Shown in pieces: positions 32,891 to 43,582 of a DNA stretch of 64,000 nt. This DNA is from Inia geoffrensis. Taxonomy: Eukaryota; Chordata; Mammalia; Artiodactyla; Iniidae. Location: positions 149,372,237 through 149,436,236 of the forward strand of contig CM070899.1 in NCBI GenBank assembly GCA_036417435.1, written 5' to 3'. The first letter of the stretch is position 1; each line of letters begins with the position of its first letter. Both the position numbers and the translations under genes were made by a program. The notes below the pieces were generated by a model. That model was not told the origin of the DNA, made no database searches, and worked only from the letters and a program-made list of their open reading frames with translations.

Positions 32891-34420
32891 TCTTTTAGCA
32901 GGTGCCATCCATTAGCAAGGTTGTCTACGCAAATGATCTCCAGCCTAGTAGGACGGCCATAAATGTTATGTTCATCCCTGTTTTTCAGGGATCAGCCTCA
33001 AAAAAGTATCAGAAATAAGTAGGTGGGAAAAGACTGACCACAACAGAGAGGGTCCCACCTGCAGCCCTGGGTCCAGCAGCCGTGGGATGGCCCTCAGGGC
33101 AGAGCTGCAGGCCCCAGATCTGAGAGCTCAGGACCCACTAAAAAAGAGGGAGATCCCATCTCCAAAACGAATAGCTGTGTTAGTGGGACAAGGCTCCTTC
33201 ATGAACCAACTAGTGCAAAGAACAAGACAGCACCTGCTCAAATACGAGACAGCTTGGAACAGCCAGAGAAGAGCTCAAAGCACGCACAGAAAGGAAACAG
33301 TCAAAACTAGCCAGTCCAGGCAGGGCCCAGGACCCTGGTTTGCACGGCACTTTGATACCCATCAATTTAGATGGGTGTCTCTGAGAACAGAGGTGGTCTA
33401 GAGAGGTTGAGAGACAGCACCAAGCGCTCATGTCTGGTAAATATCAGGACCCCTTGCTTCCTGAGCAGCTACTTGGTGTCTAAGTAATTACCAAGCTTGG
33501 CATGGCTGGGGTCGGGGGCAGCGGGGAGAGAGAGGGGAGAGATGCCTCCACACTTGGACCGGCATATCAAATGGCCTGAGGGAGTTCTTAAAGCTCCCAT
33601 GACACTAACTCTGCAGTGTAGCTGTCTGTCAACTTCTCTGTGTCCCCATCAAGACTCATCTTCCTGGGCAGGAACGATGTCCCGTTCATTCATCTCCATG
33701 ACCCTCGTGCAGATGCACTGACCCTTCCTGCTGCTGCTGAGACAAACTTGGTGGGAAGGAGAGCACTCCAGCCCACTTCTGGTCACACAGGGCACTCTCC
33801 CAGCTGCCTCCTGGGAAGCTCAGGTGCAGGAGACTCACATGTCTGGGCTGCAGACATGATGGAGGCAGGACCCCATGGTGAGGGCTGCGAGAGGCCCAGC
33901 CTAGGGGAGAGCTGACCTCCCTGCTCAGCCCTGGCTCAAAAACAGGCTCTGAAAGCCAGGTCAGCCGGTGCACATCTCACCACGCTGGAGCCGCATCCCC
34001 AGCTCCCAGGAAAGGCAGCCACCACCAGCCTCGGTCAGTCTCGTGCGCAGCACTGCCCTCTGGTGGTCACCAGGAGTCTAGACGCAGACGATCTTTGTAG
34101 GCAGGAAGCCAAAGGCTTCAGGGCTTGTTTACGGGAGACCTCAGTCGTGATGTGCGTGGAACACAGAAGAGATGCAATTGTGGGTGCGCAAAGACGCCTC
34201 CAGATGCGCGCACACAGCCCACTTTACCGCGGGAAGCAGCCCAGATTAGGGCTGCGCATCTAAGATTGTTCCTTCTCTGTTTGCAGGAGGCTAAGGGCTC
34301 CTTTCCATGCCTCTGGAAGAGCCCAGATCCCTCAGCCCCAGAGCAGAGGCTTGCAGAGGGCGGGAGGAGGAGAGCCACACCAGCTGGGGAGGCGGCCTCG
34401 GAGGCGTTCTGGTCCCACTG
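32891..34420. other. Intron segment, CTCF-like motif only
   Basis: Unique-looking sequence with no coding support. A strong CTCF-like motif lies at 34051-34066. Confidence 0.45.
34051..34066 (-). promoter_or_regulatory. Strong CTCF-like motif
   Basis: CACTGCCCTCTGGTGG, read on the minus strand as CCACCAGAGGGCAGTG, matches the CTCF consensus at every core position. Candidate CTCF site about 9 kb inside the intron. Confidence 0.5.
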
Positions 34421-34424
34421 TGCC

Positions 34425-34560
34425 AGGTACTCGCTGGGTGATTGAGTCAAGTCCATTCACCTCTCTGGAGCCTTGGGTTCCTTCTCTGTAAAACTGGGTT
34501 TGGCCCTAATTATTTCTGAGCCCCTTCCAGGTCAGATGATTTATGGTTCAAAGTCTTGAT
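34425..34560 (+). mobile_element. MIR SINE fragment
   Basis: CTCGCTGGGTGATTGAGTC, CATTCACCTCTCTGGAGCC and TTCTCTGTAAAACTGGG in sense order. Confidence 0.75.
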
Positions 34561-35690
34561 CTTTTTCTTAACTCAAAAACACTCTCAGACGTCTAGAAAT
34601 GTAAATAAGCAACATGGTGCCCTACCGCTTGAGGAGCACATTGAGTATGTGATCACCCTGATCTGACAGTGACCCTGAGAGGGAGATAAACTCCAATTCC
34701 CAGAGGTGACCCCAAATCCCAGAAGGGGAAACCAAAGCCAGAGAGGCTCTAGGATGTGGTGAACTCTTCCAGCCAAGAAGCAGCAAAATGGGGTGTTTCC
34801 ACAAATTCCTGCCCTGCAATTGTAGCATTTTGCTGGGTACCCCAGCTCTCTCTGCAGGGACAGCTGTAGCCATCCCCCATGCTCATCCCTATGGAGAGAC
34901 AGATGGAGCTTCCCTGAGCAAGGGGGGAAGAGAGATGGAGCAAAGAGGAAGGGTAGAGAGGAGTAAAGGCTGCTCATTTGAGGAGAAGGGAAGAGAAGGG
35001 CCAGGAAGAACTAGAATTCACCCTCCAGGAAAGATGCTCTAAATATCCGCTTCCAGCTCTAGGTGGACACATCAGACATCCCCCTTCTGCTCTACATCCA
35101 GTGGCAGCCTTGGAACTCTAAAACTCGAGCTGGGAGAAGCCAACCTGCCCTCTATTCTCCCATCCAGGCTCTCTCTGGCCATGGGCAACTGGGGACACAG
35201 TCCTGCTGACCGTGTCTCAGCCCAGAGTGGAGCTGGCTGGGGCCCAGCCGCCAGCTTCCTGAATACTTGTCAGCCTCAGCTGGCACCTGGTCTCCTGGGG
35301 GAGCTGACCTGACCTCAGAAACCAGGATGCTATGGGGTGGTCAACGAGGCCTGGGGAGAGGGCTTGGTTGGGACGAGCCTCATGGGAGGCCTCCCCAAGC
35401 CTCCCCATCATTAGAGCCTGGCTTTGACAGTGCTGGCCAGGGCTGCTTGGCCAACACCAGACCCACCACTGTCTCATCTGCCTTCCTCTCCAACCCTAGC
35501 CAGGGGAATTCTCAGCTAGGGAACTGGAATGTTATAAAATAAGGGATCCTCCTAGACCTTCATGTCTACCCTTTTATTTTATTATTAATTTATCTTGATG
35601 GTCATAGATTCGTGAATGTGTATGTATAGCAGTATACATCCACATGCTTAAGAATATAGCGAAAGAGTATAGGCAATGGAGCTTAACATT
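34561..35690. other. Intron segment with no recognised element
   Basis: Unique-looking sequence. A purine-rich stretch at 34915-35010 and an AT-rich patch at 35570-35680 are the only notable features. Confidence 0.4.
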
Positions 35691-35694
35691 AAAT

Positions 35695-35905
35695 GTCAGA
35701 CTCCTCTGATTGGCTTCATGAAATGAAGCAAGTCACATTCCATCTCTGGGCTCATTTTCCCCATCTGTAAAATGGGACGAATAATAGTACTTATCTCCTA
35801 TGGTTGGTGTGAGGCCGTAATGGGTTATATTACCTCCAAAGTGCTTGGAACAGTGTCTGGAACATAGTAAGTACTCAGTAAACGCTAGCTGCCATGAGTT
35901 ATCAT
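35695..35905 (+). mobile_element. MIR SINE fossil
   Basis: CCATCTCTGGGCTCATTTTCC, CCATCTGTAAAATGGGACG, AATAATAGTACTTATCTCC and CATAGTAAGTACTCAGTAAAC: a well-preserved sense MIR. Forms an inverted pair with the next element. Confidence 0.9.
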
Positions 35906-35924
35906 GTATCGACAGCTTTCTCTT

Positions 35925-36060
35925 TACCTGGCATGACACAGGCCACTGACCCTCAGAGTGCTGCTAAAAGGTAGATGTTATTATTATCCTCATCTCACAG
36001 AGAAGGCAACTGAGGCCCAGAGGAGGGAAGGGGTTTGTCCAAAGCTGGGAAAAGGCCAGG
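35925..36060 (-). mobile_element. MIR SINE fossil
   Basis: TGTTATTATTATCCTCATC, TCACAGAGAAGGCAACTGAGG and CCCAGAGGAGGGAAGGGG in reverse orientation, immediately next to the sense MIR. Confidence 0.75.
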
Positions 36061-37240
36061 TCTGGAGGAGCTGCTGGGGACAGGTTCCTCTCCCTGCTGG
36101 ATGATTCTGTCTGGGGACAGAATCCTGAATCTTCCACCACCCAGACGGGGGACGCTTACGATGGGACAAGCCAGATGGGGGAACAGGGGCAGAAGTGAAG
36201 TTAGAAAGGACAGGCTCCAAACTGGCTGCACCCACAGATCCCTGAGCCCTGTGTGTAAATAGAGCTCAGCAGAGCCCTCGCCAAGAGCAGTTTTAATTGG
36301 CATGGGCTGCAGGCTGTGAAGAGCCCTGGGGCTGCCAGCCCTGCATAGTTGCTGCCTCTGGGGACCCCAGATTTGGAATCACTGCCCCAGAGGGAGACAC
36401 AGTCGTGGGCGAGGCTCTGGCTTTGACAGAGTGCCCAGAAAGGGTGCCAGAGCCGAGTAGGAGAAGGCGGTGCTGCCATCTGGGCAGGGACGTCCTCCAG
36501 CAGCCAGAGGACCCCTAAGTCCCCGCCTCTCTCTGTGCCTCTCCTGGGACCCTCGCAGGTAAGGTGAGGGAGGAGCTGACTGCAGGGGTCCCTTCCAGCT
36601 CTGAATTCTGGGGAGCCCTGCCCTCGGGGGTAGTAGGCAGAAATCTGAGGATCCTCATGGGAGTTCCACTGGGCACTGAGAATCTGGAGTCTTCATTCCT
36701 GATGGTCAGACGTCCAATCCATCAAAGAGGAGCTGCCAGCATGCCCGGCCCCCAGGAGTGTTTAGGTTTCCCAAAGTGGAGGCCAGCAAGGCTCAGGGGA
36801 TGACAGACGACTTGAGCTAAGGGCTCAGTTGCTCATCGATAGATCTGGGGGACCGAGTCCAGCCTCCACTCAGGCCACGCTGAGACCCAACCGCCAGGCC
36901 ACTCGGCTGCCCTCCACAAGGCCCTCATTGATGGGCCGCTCCCATAGCGCTGCCCCTTGGGAGAGAAGGAACTTTCTGGATGAAGATAGTCTGCTTCTCC
37001 GTTCCCAACAGCCAGAGGGTATCCAGCTACAGGGTTACCGCCGGGGAGAGAATGGAGTCCAGGACACCAGAGCGGCCACGAAGGGAGCATCAGAGGAGGA
37101 GCCTCAAGACCCTTCTGGATCTTTCCTTTTGTGAGACACTCAACCACGGGGATTCAAGTTCTGTTCTTTATTTTGTTTGTTTTGTTAATCAGGACAATGG
37201 GGCTAATAATCCCTGCTTAGGTACTTCAAGTAGCTGTGGC
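36061..37240. other. Intron segment with no recognised element
   Basis: Unique-looking GC-rich sequence; no coding evidence. Confidence 0.45.
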
Positions 37241-37257
37241 AAAAAATAAACACAACA

Positions 37258-37581
37258 GGGACATCCCTGGTGGCGCAGTGGTTAAGAATCCGCCTGCCAA
37301 GGCAGGGGTCACAGGTTCGAGCCCTGGTCCGGGAAGATCCCACATGCCGCGGAGCAACTAAGCCCGTGTGATACAACTACTGAGCCTGCGCTCTAGAGCC
37401 CGCGAGCCACGACTACTGAGCCTGTGTGCCTAGAGCCCGTGCTCCGCAACAAAGAGAAGCCACCGCAACGAGAAGCCCACGCACCACAACAAAGAGTAGC
37501 CCCGGCTCGCTGCAACTAGAGAAAGCCTGCGCACAGCAATGAAAATCCAATGCAGCCAAAAATTAATTAATTAAAAAAAAT
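37258..37581 (+). mobile_element. CHR-type SINE, long form, copy 5
   Basis: GGGACATCCCTGGTGGCGC head, GGTTCGAGCCC B box, then a body with internal near-repeats of the CTACTGAGCCTG unit, ending in TTAATTAATTAA and A-rich tail. The duplication AATAAACACAACA lies at 37245-37257 and 37582-37594. The body is longer than in copies 1-3. Confidence 0.95.
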
Positions 37582-37594
37582 AATAAACACAACA

Positions 37595-37925
37595 ACTGTA
37601 AACTGGAGAGCAGGAAGAAATGAATTTGGTGGGGGGAGGGATTCACAGAGGTGAAGGATGTGCTACAAGGGACAAAGGGCAGGACCCAGAGGGCTACTAG
37701 GGACCGTCTTTTGAGAACTGGCCTGGCCCTGGGACTAGGGATGCTTAGGAATCCTGATCCCCTCTGCCACCCAGCCTGCTCCCTCCTCACATGCCCCTGC
37801 CCCTACTCCCAATTCATCAACCCCTCCTGGGAACAGAGCCAAGAAGGAGAGCCAGGAGCTTCAGGATCACCCCTCCTACTGTCAACCCGGCTCCCTCTCA
37901 AGCCCAGGCCCTTCCAGCCACGACA
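37595..37925. other. Intron segment with no recognised element
   Basis: Unique-looking sequence. Short GGTGGGGGGAGGG run near 37629. Confidence 0.4.
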
Positions 37926-37929
37926 ACAT

Positions 37930-38090
37930 TGGGCACCAAGCTTTTTAGATTATGCATGCTTTAACAATAAAAATTCATCTCGTAACCCCCAAACGCTCCT
38001 ATTTATTAAATTATATGCTTATACTTCTTCGATTCATATATTAAACATTAAATATTCCCTCTTCTCAACACGAATAACTTGAAATAGAAG
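37930..38090. promoter_or_regulatory. AT-rich repeat-free block (candidate conserved element)
   Basis: TTTTTAGATTATGCATGC, TTTATTAAATTATATGC and ATTCATATATTAAAC in a strongly AT-rich island inside GC-rich intron, with no repeat signature. ATGCAT (octamer-like) and TAAT-type cores are present. Conservation is not tested. Confidence 0.3.
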
Positions 38091-40525
38091 CTCTAACGTT
38101 TTCTTCTCACACCCAGGAGAGGCCCCTGCTCTGGCAATGAGCTGAAACTCTGCAGAAGGACATCTCCCTGCCTTGAGCTCACGGTACACGGGGGGCATGG
38201 GGGCGGGCCATGAAGCTGGCTGTCCAGCCTCTAATGGGAGGCTGCAGGCCTCGGCGCATTCTTGCTAGGGGTGGCACTTGGTTTGGGCAGTGGACTCCAA
38301 ACTGGGTGGCCCAGAGTCCTCTAGAGGTAGAAGGGGAAGGAACGAAGGGAAGATGGCCAGCGAGGGAGCGCCTGCTGTCTTCCTCTGGGTGGCGTCCCAA
38401 GGGTCAGCACCAAGCCCAGGGATGGTGCCCTTAGAAGTGGCCTAGCAGAGCCTCCTTGGGGATGTTCCCTGGGCCCCGGGATGGCATATGTCTGAGCTGG
38501 AAAGGACACGCTCCATGGCCTCAATTCACAGTTGAATTTCCAGGCTCAGAAAGACTACAGTCTTCTACCGTGGCTCACAGAGGATAAAGGGTAAATCCAG
38601 GTGTGGGACTCATGTGTCACTCATGTGTCCCTTTCACTAATCCTACCCTGCCAATGGCCAACTGGAGGCCCCAAAGGGAGGCTGGAGATGGTGTCTGTGA
38701 TCCCAGTACAGTCCACTGAACGCAGCCCTCTACATGGGGACCCCAGCCCAGGCAGCAGCAGAGGTGCCACAATACTGGCAAAGGCCAGCCCAAGGGAGGC
38801 CTTTGTCTACCCCTACAGTCAGAGAGAAGGAGTCAGCCACCAGGGACAGGTAAGGCAAGGATGGAGAGCTGCGCAGGGGAGCGGGTGTCAGGCCCGTCCC
38901 TCTTCACAGCCATTCTTTCCACTTCCGCTTCGCAGGAGAGTGGTCAGCCTCTTGCAGGATGCCGGGCTGACTCCCAGGCTGCATGCTCAGCCCTCGATAG
39001 CCAGGCCAAGAACTCTTCAGAGCTAGGGCCAGGCTGGGCTGGGTTTATCCAAACCCATCACGTGCTCAGGTCCCCTGGAGCTGCAGAGCTGATGCCCTGG
39101 GCTTCGGGCTGTGCCTCGGAAGACTGACCTGGGCTGAGGATCCTGGCTCCAGGGAGGGTCCTCCAGGGAAGGCCTGGAATCCACCCACCAACAGCCTGGC
39201 CTCCATACAAAATCTCAGGGCCTCTTCAGTCCAGGGTCCCCAGCTTTTATCCTGGAAGTACCTCTTTCCCCAGGGCTATAACCACTTCCCCTTTTAAATC
39301 TCAGCTCAAAGGCCCCTCACATCTCTACCTCCCTCCCTCAGGCCTAGCCCCAATGTGGGGGGCTCCTGATTGAACCCTATGATGTTCTTGGGGTCTGGCT
39401 CACACACCTGCCTGCAGCCCAGCTCTCACTGGTAATTGACAAGGCTGGCTCTCCCCTTGACCCTTAGAAAGGCTAAAAATCAGGAAGTCAGTACAGCAGC
39501 CAAAGCCCCAAATGATCCCTCACCCAGCCAGGGGAGGGCCTGCAGGGAAGACAGGGGAAATCAAGGGACCAGAGTGCTGTAAACGCCAGGGACCCTGTAG
39601 TGGCTCGTGTGGAGACCCGGCTGGCAGCTCAGGGTCCCAGCCAAGAGCCCACGGTCTTCACAAGCCCAGGAACACCCAGCCCAGAGATGCCATCTTCTCC
39701 CCATGGATTTTCTTTCTAGCAGTCCAAGGATGCGCTACTCCAACCCAACCCCAGGCAGGCCTGGCCTAGAGACGCCAGGCGGCTCCCGTCCCAGCCACCA
39801 CCCTTCTGCCTTTGTGACGTCAGAGCCTGGCTGGGTGCGGCCGCACATGGACCCTTCTAGGTAAGGTTACTGTGTGTCAAGAGCTCCAACGGCAGAGGGA
39901 TCGGCCTCCTGAACAGAAAGAAGCCAAAAGGGAGGGCACTTTGGGAGGGGCGGAGGTGAGACCCACACTTCTGCCCTGAGGCCTTGCAGCTGATTTCCCC
40001 TGATACTGATGGGGCAGCCACCTACCCCATCAGAGGCGCCCTCCGATGGGGACACAGGAGCCACCACACATGCCACCCCTGAGAGGAAGGACCGCGGGGA
40101 ATCTCTGGTCCCTCTGAAAACTCAGAGGTGATCAGCTCAGCACCTGAGGGAGAGACCTCAGGAGTCCACAGCCCCGAGAACAGGAGGGTGGCTGGGTGGC
40201 GGTCACCCCAGCTTCCCTTAGCTAGGCCTGCTGGAACTCCAGCTTCTGCCCCAGCCTCATCCTCGGCCCCCAGAGTCTGCCCAAGCTGCACCCCCAGACA
40301 TACACCAGCATCAAGAGCTTCAGGTTGATGGAAGGCTGGGGGACCCCTTGATCTCCAAATCTCTGATAGCATCAGAAATCTAAAGAACACATTCCTTTTC
40401 AGCAAAGCCCGGGCTTGGACTGAAGCCCCACCTCCAGGTCCCACTAAAGGAAGCCCCCGCCCCCCACCTGGAGGGCTCTTCTCTGTCCTCAAGCCCCTCC
40501 TTCCAGCCCGCATCCATGGGTAGCC
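38091..40525. other. Intron segment with no recognised element
   Basis: GC-rich sequence. A possible L2 scrap lies at 39280-39350 (AATCTCAGCTCAAAGGCCCC). Overlapping open frames on both strands are compositional. Confidence 0.4.
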
Positions 40526-40529
40526 CTGC

Positions 40530-40660
40530 AGAGTGGGGGACCTGGGTTTTGGGGTCCAACAGACAAAGGCCTAAGCCTGGCTCACTGCTGGGGCTATGTG
40601 CCCCCAGGAAAGTTACTTTGCAGCCTGAGCCTCCATCATGAAGTAAGACAGGGATGGTGA
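40530..40660 (+). mobile_element. Diverged MIR fossil
   Basis: CCTGGGTTTTGGGGTCC, GGCTATGTGCCCCCAGG, AAAGTTACTTTGCAGCCTGAG resemble a decayed sense MIR. Confidence 0.5.
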
Positions 40661-42659
40661 CACCTGCTTCCCGGGCAAGCAGGACTCCCCTCCTTCTCTG
40701 CTCTGCCTCCAGGCCAGAAGGCTAGGTAGGCCCTTCCCTAGTTCGGTCAATACCAGCCATAGATATAACAGGGCACTGGGGAGAAGATGGGATGAGGAAG
40801 AGTCATCCCACCCATGACCTCTGACCCTCCCCCACCTGCCACTCGGCACAGCTCCGGTGGGAATCCAGTTCCCTGGCTCTTAGGTGTTGGGGTGGATTCA
40901 AGGAAAGGAGTCCTGACTTCCTGGCAAAGTGTCTGAGTCCTGCAACAAGGATGGAGACACACACAGAGGGACTCCCAATCTACTCCCGGATTACCTGACC
41001 CAGCTGCCCCTCTGGGGTCCTTCAGTAGCAAAGGGGACAAGAAGCCACCCCATCCCCTCCCATCATTACCTTCCCAGCAGCCCCACCTTGGATCCTTTGC
41101 CTGGAAAGCTCAACCCAACTCTTCCTTATCAGACTGCTTCCCCTAGCTTTCTTTTCAGAGGGGGGACACCTCTGCGTGGCCATAAAGGACCTACGTGATT
41201 GTGACCCTCCCCGCCTCCCACCGGCTTCCTACAGGGACACACATCCTTGGAACAGAGAACAAGCTGGCTGAGGCTCACCAGCTCCCAGAGACCCGCACTG
41301 GGCACCTGGGGCACCGTCTCTCCAACCCCTGGCCCACCCGATCCCCTGAAAATCCCTAGGCCCAGCTCCTGAGCTCCTGGACCCACTGCTAGGCTTCCCC
41401 CTCCCATCCCACACACACATCCCTATCCCCACCCCTCAGTGCACATCCAAGGCAGAGGTTCCCTGACAATCTCACTCCCACCCTCCTGGCTGCATCCTTG
41501 GGGATGCTGGAATGCTGTGGCCTGCAGGTGGGAGAGGCTGCATTGGGTCCATCCTGTTTTTCCTGCCCTCCCCTCCACCCCACCCTTGGCTGCTTATCTT
41601 GTCACCCTAGGCCAGCCGGGCTGAAGGTGGTGAGGGGGTGAACGGTCGAGCCAAGATATGGGTCAAGCTTGTCTCCTGGGCCAGGAGTCAGGGACACCTC
41701 CTGGGCTGCACACTTCCCTCAAACTGTTAGCTGCAAGAACACAAGCAGAGTCTCCATTAAGCCAAGAGGGTTGGTGGGCTTTGGAGAGAGCAGGACTGCA
41801 ATTCCTCCAGGCTTTACAGCCCCATCGCACTGGGGCCGAGGTGAAGGGAGAGCTGATGCCTGGGAGGGGAGCACCCACGGCAGAATCCAGCCCGTCTTGA
41901 GTCTGCCCAAATGCCTGCCTCAGACCCCAGCCAGGACTTCAGTGCCAACCCTTTTCAGCATCCCACCCACTTCAGGGGTCTCCAAGGCGTGGGGGCCTTG
42001 AGGGGAGACAGGTGAGAGCTACCCCCTGAACACTCCCAGTGCCATCCACACCCTTCTCTGGATGGCAGGATGGGATGGGGGTCACCTGGCTGAGGTCAGT
42101 GGAAGATAATCTGGACAGGCTCTCTCTCTCCGCCCATGCTTCTAACCCCCATCCCTGCCGAAGAAAAATAACCGGGGCGGGGGGGGCGGGTAGGGGGAAG
42201 AGCAGGCCACCACAGGTCTCACTCAGACAGGACAGAACCAAGCAAATGCTAGTCAGAGTTCAATTTTCCAAATAAAGGGATCTGCAGGATCGTATAAGAA
42301 GCCCCATCCCCAAAACATGCAAGCCTTCCCTCCTCCCTTCATCATCCTGACTCGGAATTACTGGAACAGTTATCAAAGCTCAAACAGGAACAGGATCTGT
42401 AGGCGCCCAGATGCAGATGAGGGTGGGAAAGGGCGGGGGGTGGGGGGTGTCTCGGAAATGCCCAAAATGGAGTTGGAGAGGGCGGGCGAGAAGGAAAGGG
42501 AAGAGGTAGGCGTCCATGACGGCCTCGACATGTCCAAAGTCTCCCTGCGAGCAGCCAACTCCCAACTTGTTTACTTGACAGCGTGTTTTGCTGTTTCCAA
42601 AAGGAAACAGTTAAACCTCTGGGCTGGATCGCGAGCAGTCCCTAACTGTCACCTTCCCT
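40661..42659. other. Intron segment approaching the CpG island
   Basis: C-rich unique sequence with G-rich runs at 42173-42192 and 42430-42450. A pyrimidine-rich part (41170-41450) yields spurious frames. No exon or repeat recognised. Confidence 0.4.
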
Positions 42660-43142
42660 CCCGGTTAAGCGCTGCCGCCGCCACCGCTGTCGCTGCCAGC
42701 GCCGCTGCCGGGGAATCGAACCTCGTCTACTTTATTCCACTTGAGCGTGGCCAAACTGTTGCTATTTAGTGGGGGGCAAAGAACCCGATTCGCACCCTCG
42801 AAACGAGCCGCAGCGCCTGGGGGCGGGGGCGGGAGCCGGGCCCCGCGTGCCCCGGCCGGCTGGGGTCCTCTCGCGGGAGAGGCACACACACGCATCGCCA
42901 GATCACGCCTCGCCAAGGCCGGAGTCACCTGGAATACGCAGCCCGAGAGCATCTCCCGAGCCAGAGCGAGCCTGACGCGCGCCCGGCGGGCGGCGGGCGA
43001 CGGGCAGCGGGCAGCGGGCAGCGGGCAGCGGCGAGCTGGGGCGGGCGGAGGGCCAGCGAGCCTGACGCGCGCCCTGCGGGTCGGCGGGCGGGCGAGAGGG
43101 AGACGCGGAGCAAGGGGAGAGGCGGGCTGGGGAGCGGCCGCC

Positions 43143-43153
43143 TGACTTACATG
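43143..43153 (-). other. NTRK3: Splice donor of NTRK3 first coding exon
   Basis: On the minus strand the exon ends ...TCCAT and the intron begins GTAAGTCAGG, a near-perfect U1 match. The junction splits codon 83 after its second base (AT|), so the next exon must supply the third base. In-frame reading past this point meets TAA at once, which supports the boundary. Confidence 0.95.
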
Positions 43154-43398
43154 GAAGTGATATTCCTTGAGATGTCCGTGATGTTGATGCTGGCATTCCC
43201 ATTGCTGTTCCCTGAATCCTGCCCTTCCAGGAGGGGGAAGAGATTCCCATCGTCCGGCCGCCGGCAATTGATCTCAGTCTTGCTGCAGACACAATTTGCA
43301 GGGCAAGCCAGCACGGAACCCACATAGTCCAGCCAGACGCTTCCCAGCAAGAAAATCCGCCAGAAACTACACTTGGCTGGGCAAAGAGAGACATCCAT
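43151..43398 (-). CDS. NTRK3: NTRK3 (TrkC) first coding exon, partial CDS
   Basis: NTRK3 encodes the neurotrophin-3 receptor, a single-pass plasma-membrane tyrosine kinase of neurons. This exon encodes residues 1-82 plus two bases of codon 83. Residues 1-31 are a signal peptide: an N-terminal stretch with two early Cys, then a hydrophobic core (FWRIFLLGSVWL), with cleavage expected before CPANC. Residues 32-45 have the Cys pattern C-x3-C-x-C-x6-C of the N-terminal cap of the leucine-rich repeats. Three N-glycosylation sequons follow (N68-A-S, N72-I-T, N79-I-T). From memory the protein is essentially identical to human TrkC. The start is the only ATG consistent with the signal peptide and has a good context (G at -3, G at +4). 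The frame runs into TAA at 43147-43149, but that lies past the donor GTAAGT, so the true exon ends at 43151. The leucine-rich repeats, Ig domains, transmembrane segment and kinase lie on exons outside the window. Confidence 0.97.
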
Positions 43399-43421
43399 CT
43401 CCGATCGCTGCTTCTAAAAAA
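43399..43421 (-). other. NTRK3: Splice acceptor and last 15 nt of the 5' leader of NTRK3
   Basis: On the minus strand a long C/T tract ends in TTTTTTAG at 43415/43414, followed by AAGCAGCGATCGGAG and then the ATG. This is a strong 3' splice site only 15 nt before the start codon, so the coding exon is 43413-43151 (263 nt) and the rest of the leader is on an upstream exon. TAG-AAG forms a NAGNAG pair, so a second acceptor 3 nt downstream (AG at 43412/43411) is possible. Confidence 0.8.
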
Positions 43422-43520
43422 GAGGAGGAGGAGAGGAGAGGGGGGTGGGGTGGGGGGAGTGGGGAGAGCTGGGGGGGAAGGAAACAAAGACGGCGAGGGA
43501 GGGGGGAAGGGGGAGGGGGG
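43416..43520 (+). repeat. Purine-rich tract within the proposed mini-intron
   Basis: About 100 bases consist almost wholly of A and G on the plus strand (GAGGAGGAGGAGAGG..., GGGGTGGGGTGGGGGG...). In NTRK3 sense this is a C/T tract that doubles as the polypyrimidine tract of the acceptor at 43414. It has triplex/H-DNA and plus-strand quadruplex potential. Confidence 0.85.
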
Positions 43521-43545
43521 CCTCTGCCTTTGAAACGCCGTGCGA

Positions 43546-43578
43546 TCAGATGCAAAATCCTTCAGCGTCTGAAACCAT
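43546..43578 (-). CDS. uORF2 in the NTRK3 leader, 10 codons
   Basis: GCGATGG (G at -3 and +4) starts a ten-codon frame, MVSDAEGFCI, ending in TGA. It starts just after the (GGC)8 repeat. If the GC-AG intron is removed, the stop is 33 nt before the NTRK3 ATG and in the same frame; unspliced, it is 147 nt away. Such a short gap would leave little room for re-initiation, so this uORF could repress the main frame. Confidence 0.45.
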   Translation of the reverse strand: MVSDAEGFCI

Positions 43579-43582
43579 CGCG

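Larger units (their letters stand above)
1..43150 (-). other. NTRK3: NTRK3 intron following the first coding exon (5' part)
   Basis: Everything left of the donor at 43150 is intron in NTRK3 orientation. No second coding exon is present: no leucine-rich-repeat reading frame with a matching acceptor phase (one missing base) is found. In human this intron is, from memory, roughly 70 kb, so the window holding 43 kb of it without another exon is expected. Repeats within it are listed separately. Confidence 0.85.

Noticed and set aside
37930..38090. Nuclear mitochondrial fragment
   Set aside because: AT-rich and tempting, but no recognisable mitochondrial gene or tRNA pattern was found; left as an open question in findings.
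40136..40160. Second RE1/REST-like site (TCAGCACCTGAGGGAGAG)
   Set aside because: Only the left half fits the consensus; too many mismatches in the right half.
43147..43150. Reading NTRK3 on to the TAA at 43147-43149 as a complete 83-residue protein
   Set aside because: The stop lies after a consensus donor GTAAGT, and the residues match only the N-terminus of a receptor of about 800 residues, so this is one exon.
1..43150. Further NTRK3 coding exons in the intron
   Set aside because: No short frame encoding leucine-rich repeats next to an acceptor of matching phase was seen; the known intron is long, so absence is expected.
42665..43267. 200-residue minus frame overlapping the NTRK3 exon in another frame
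   Set aside because: GC-rich low-complexity frame out of phase with NTRK3, extending into the intron; not supported.
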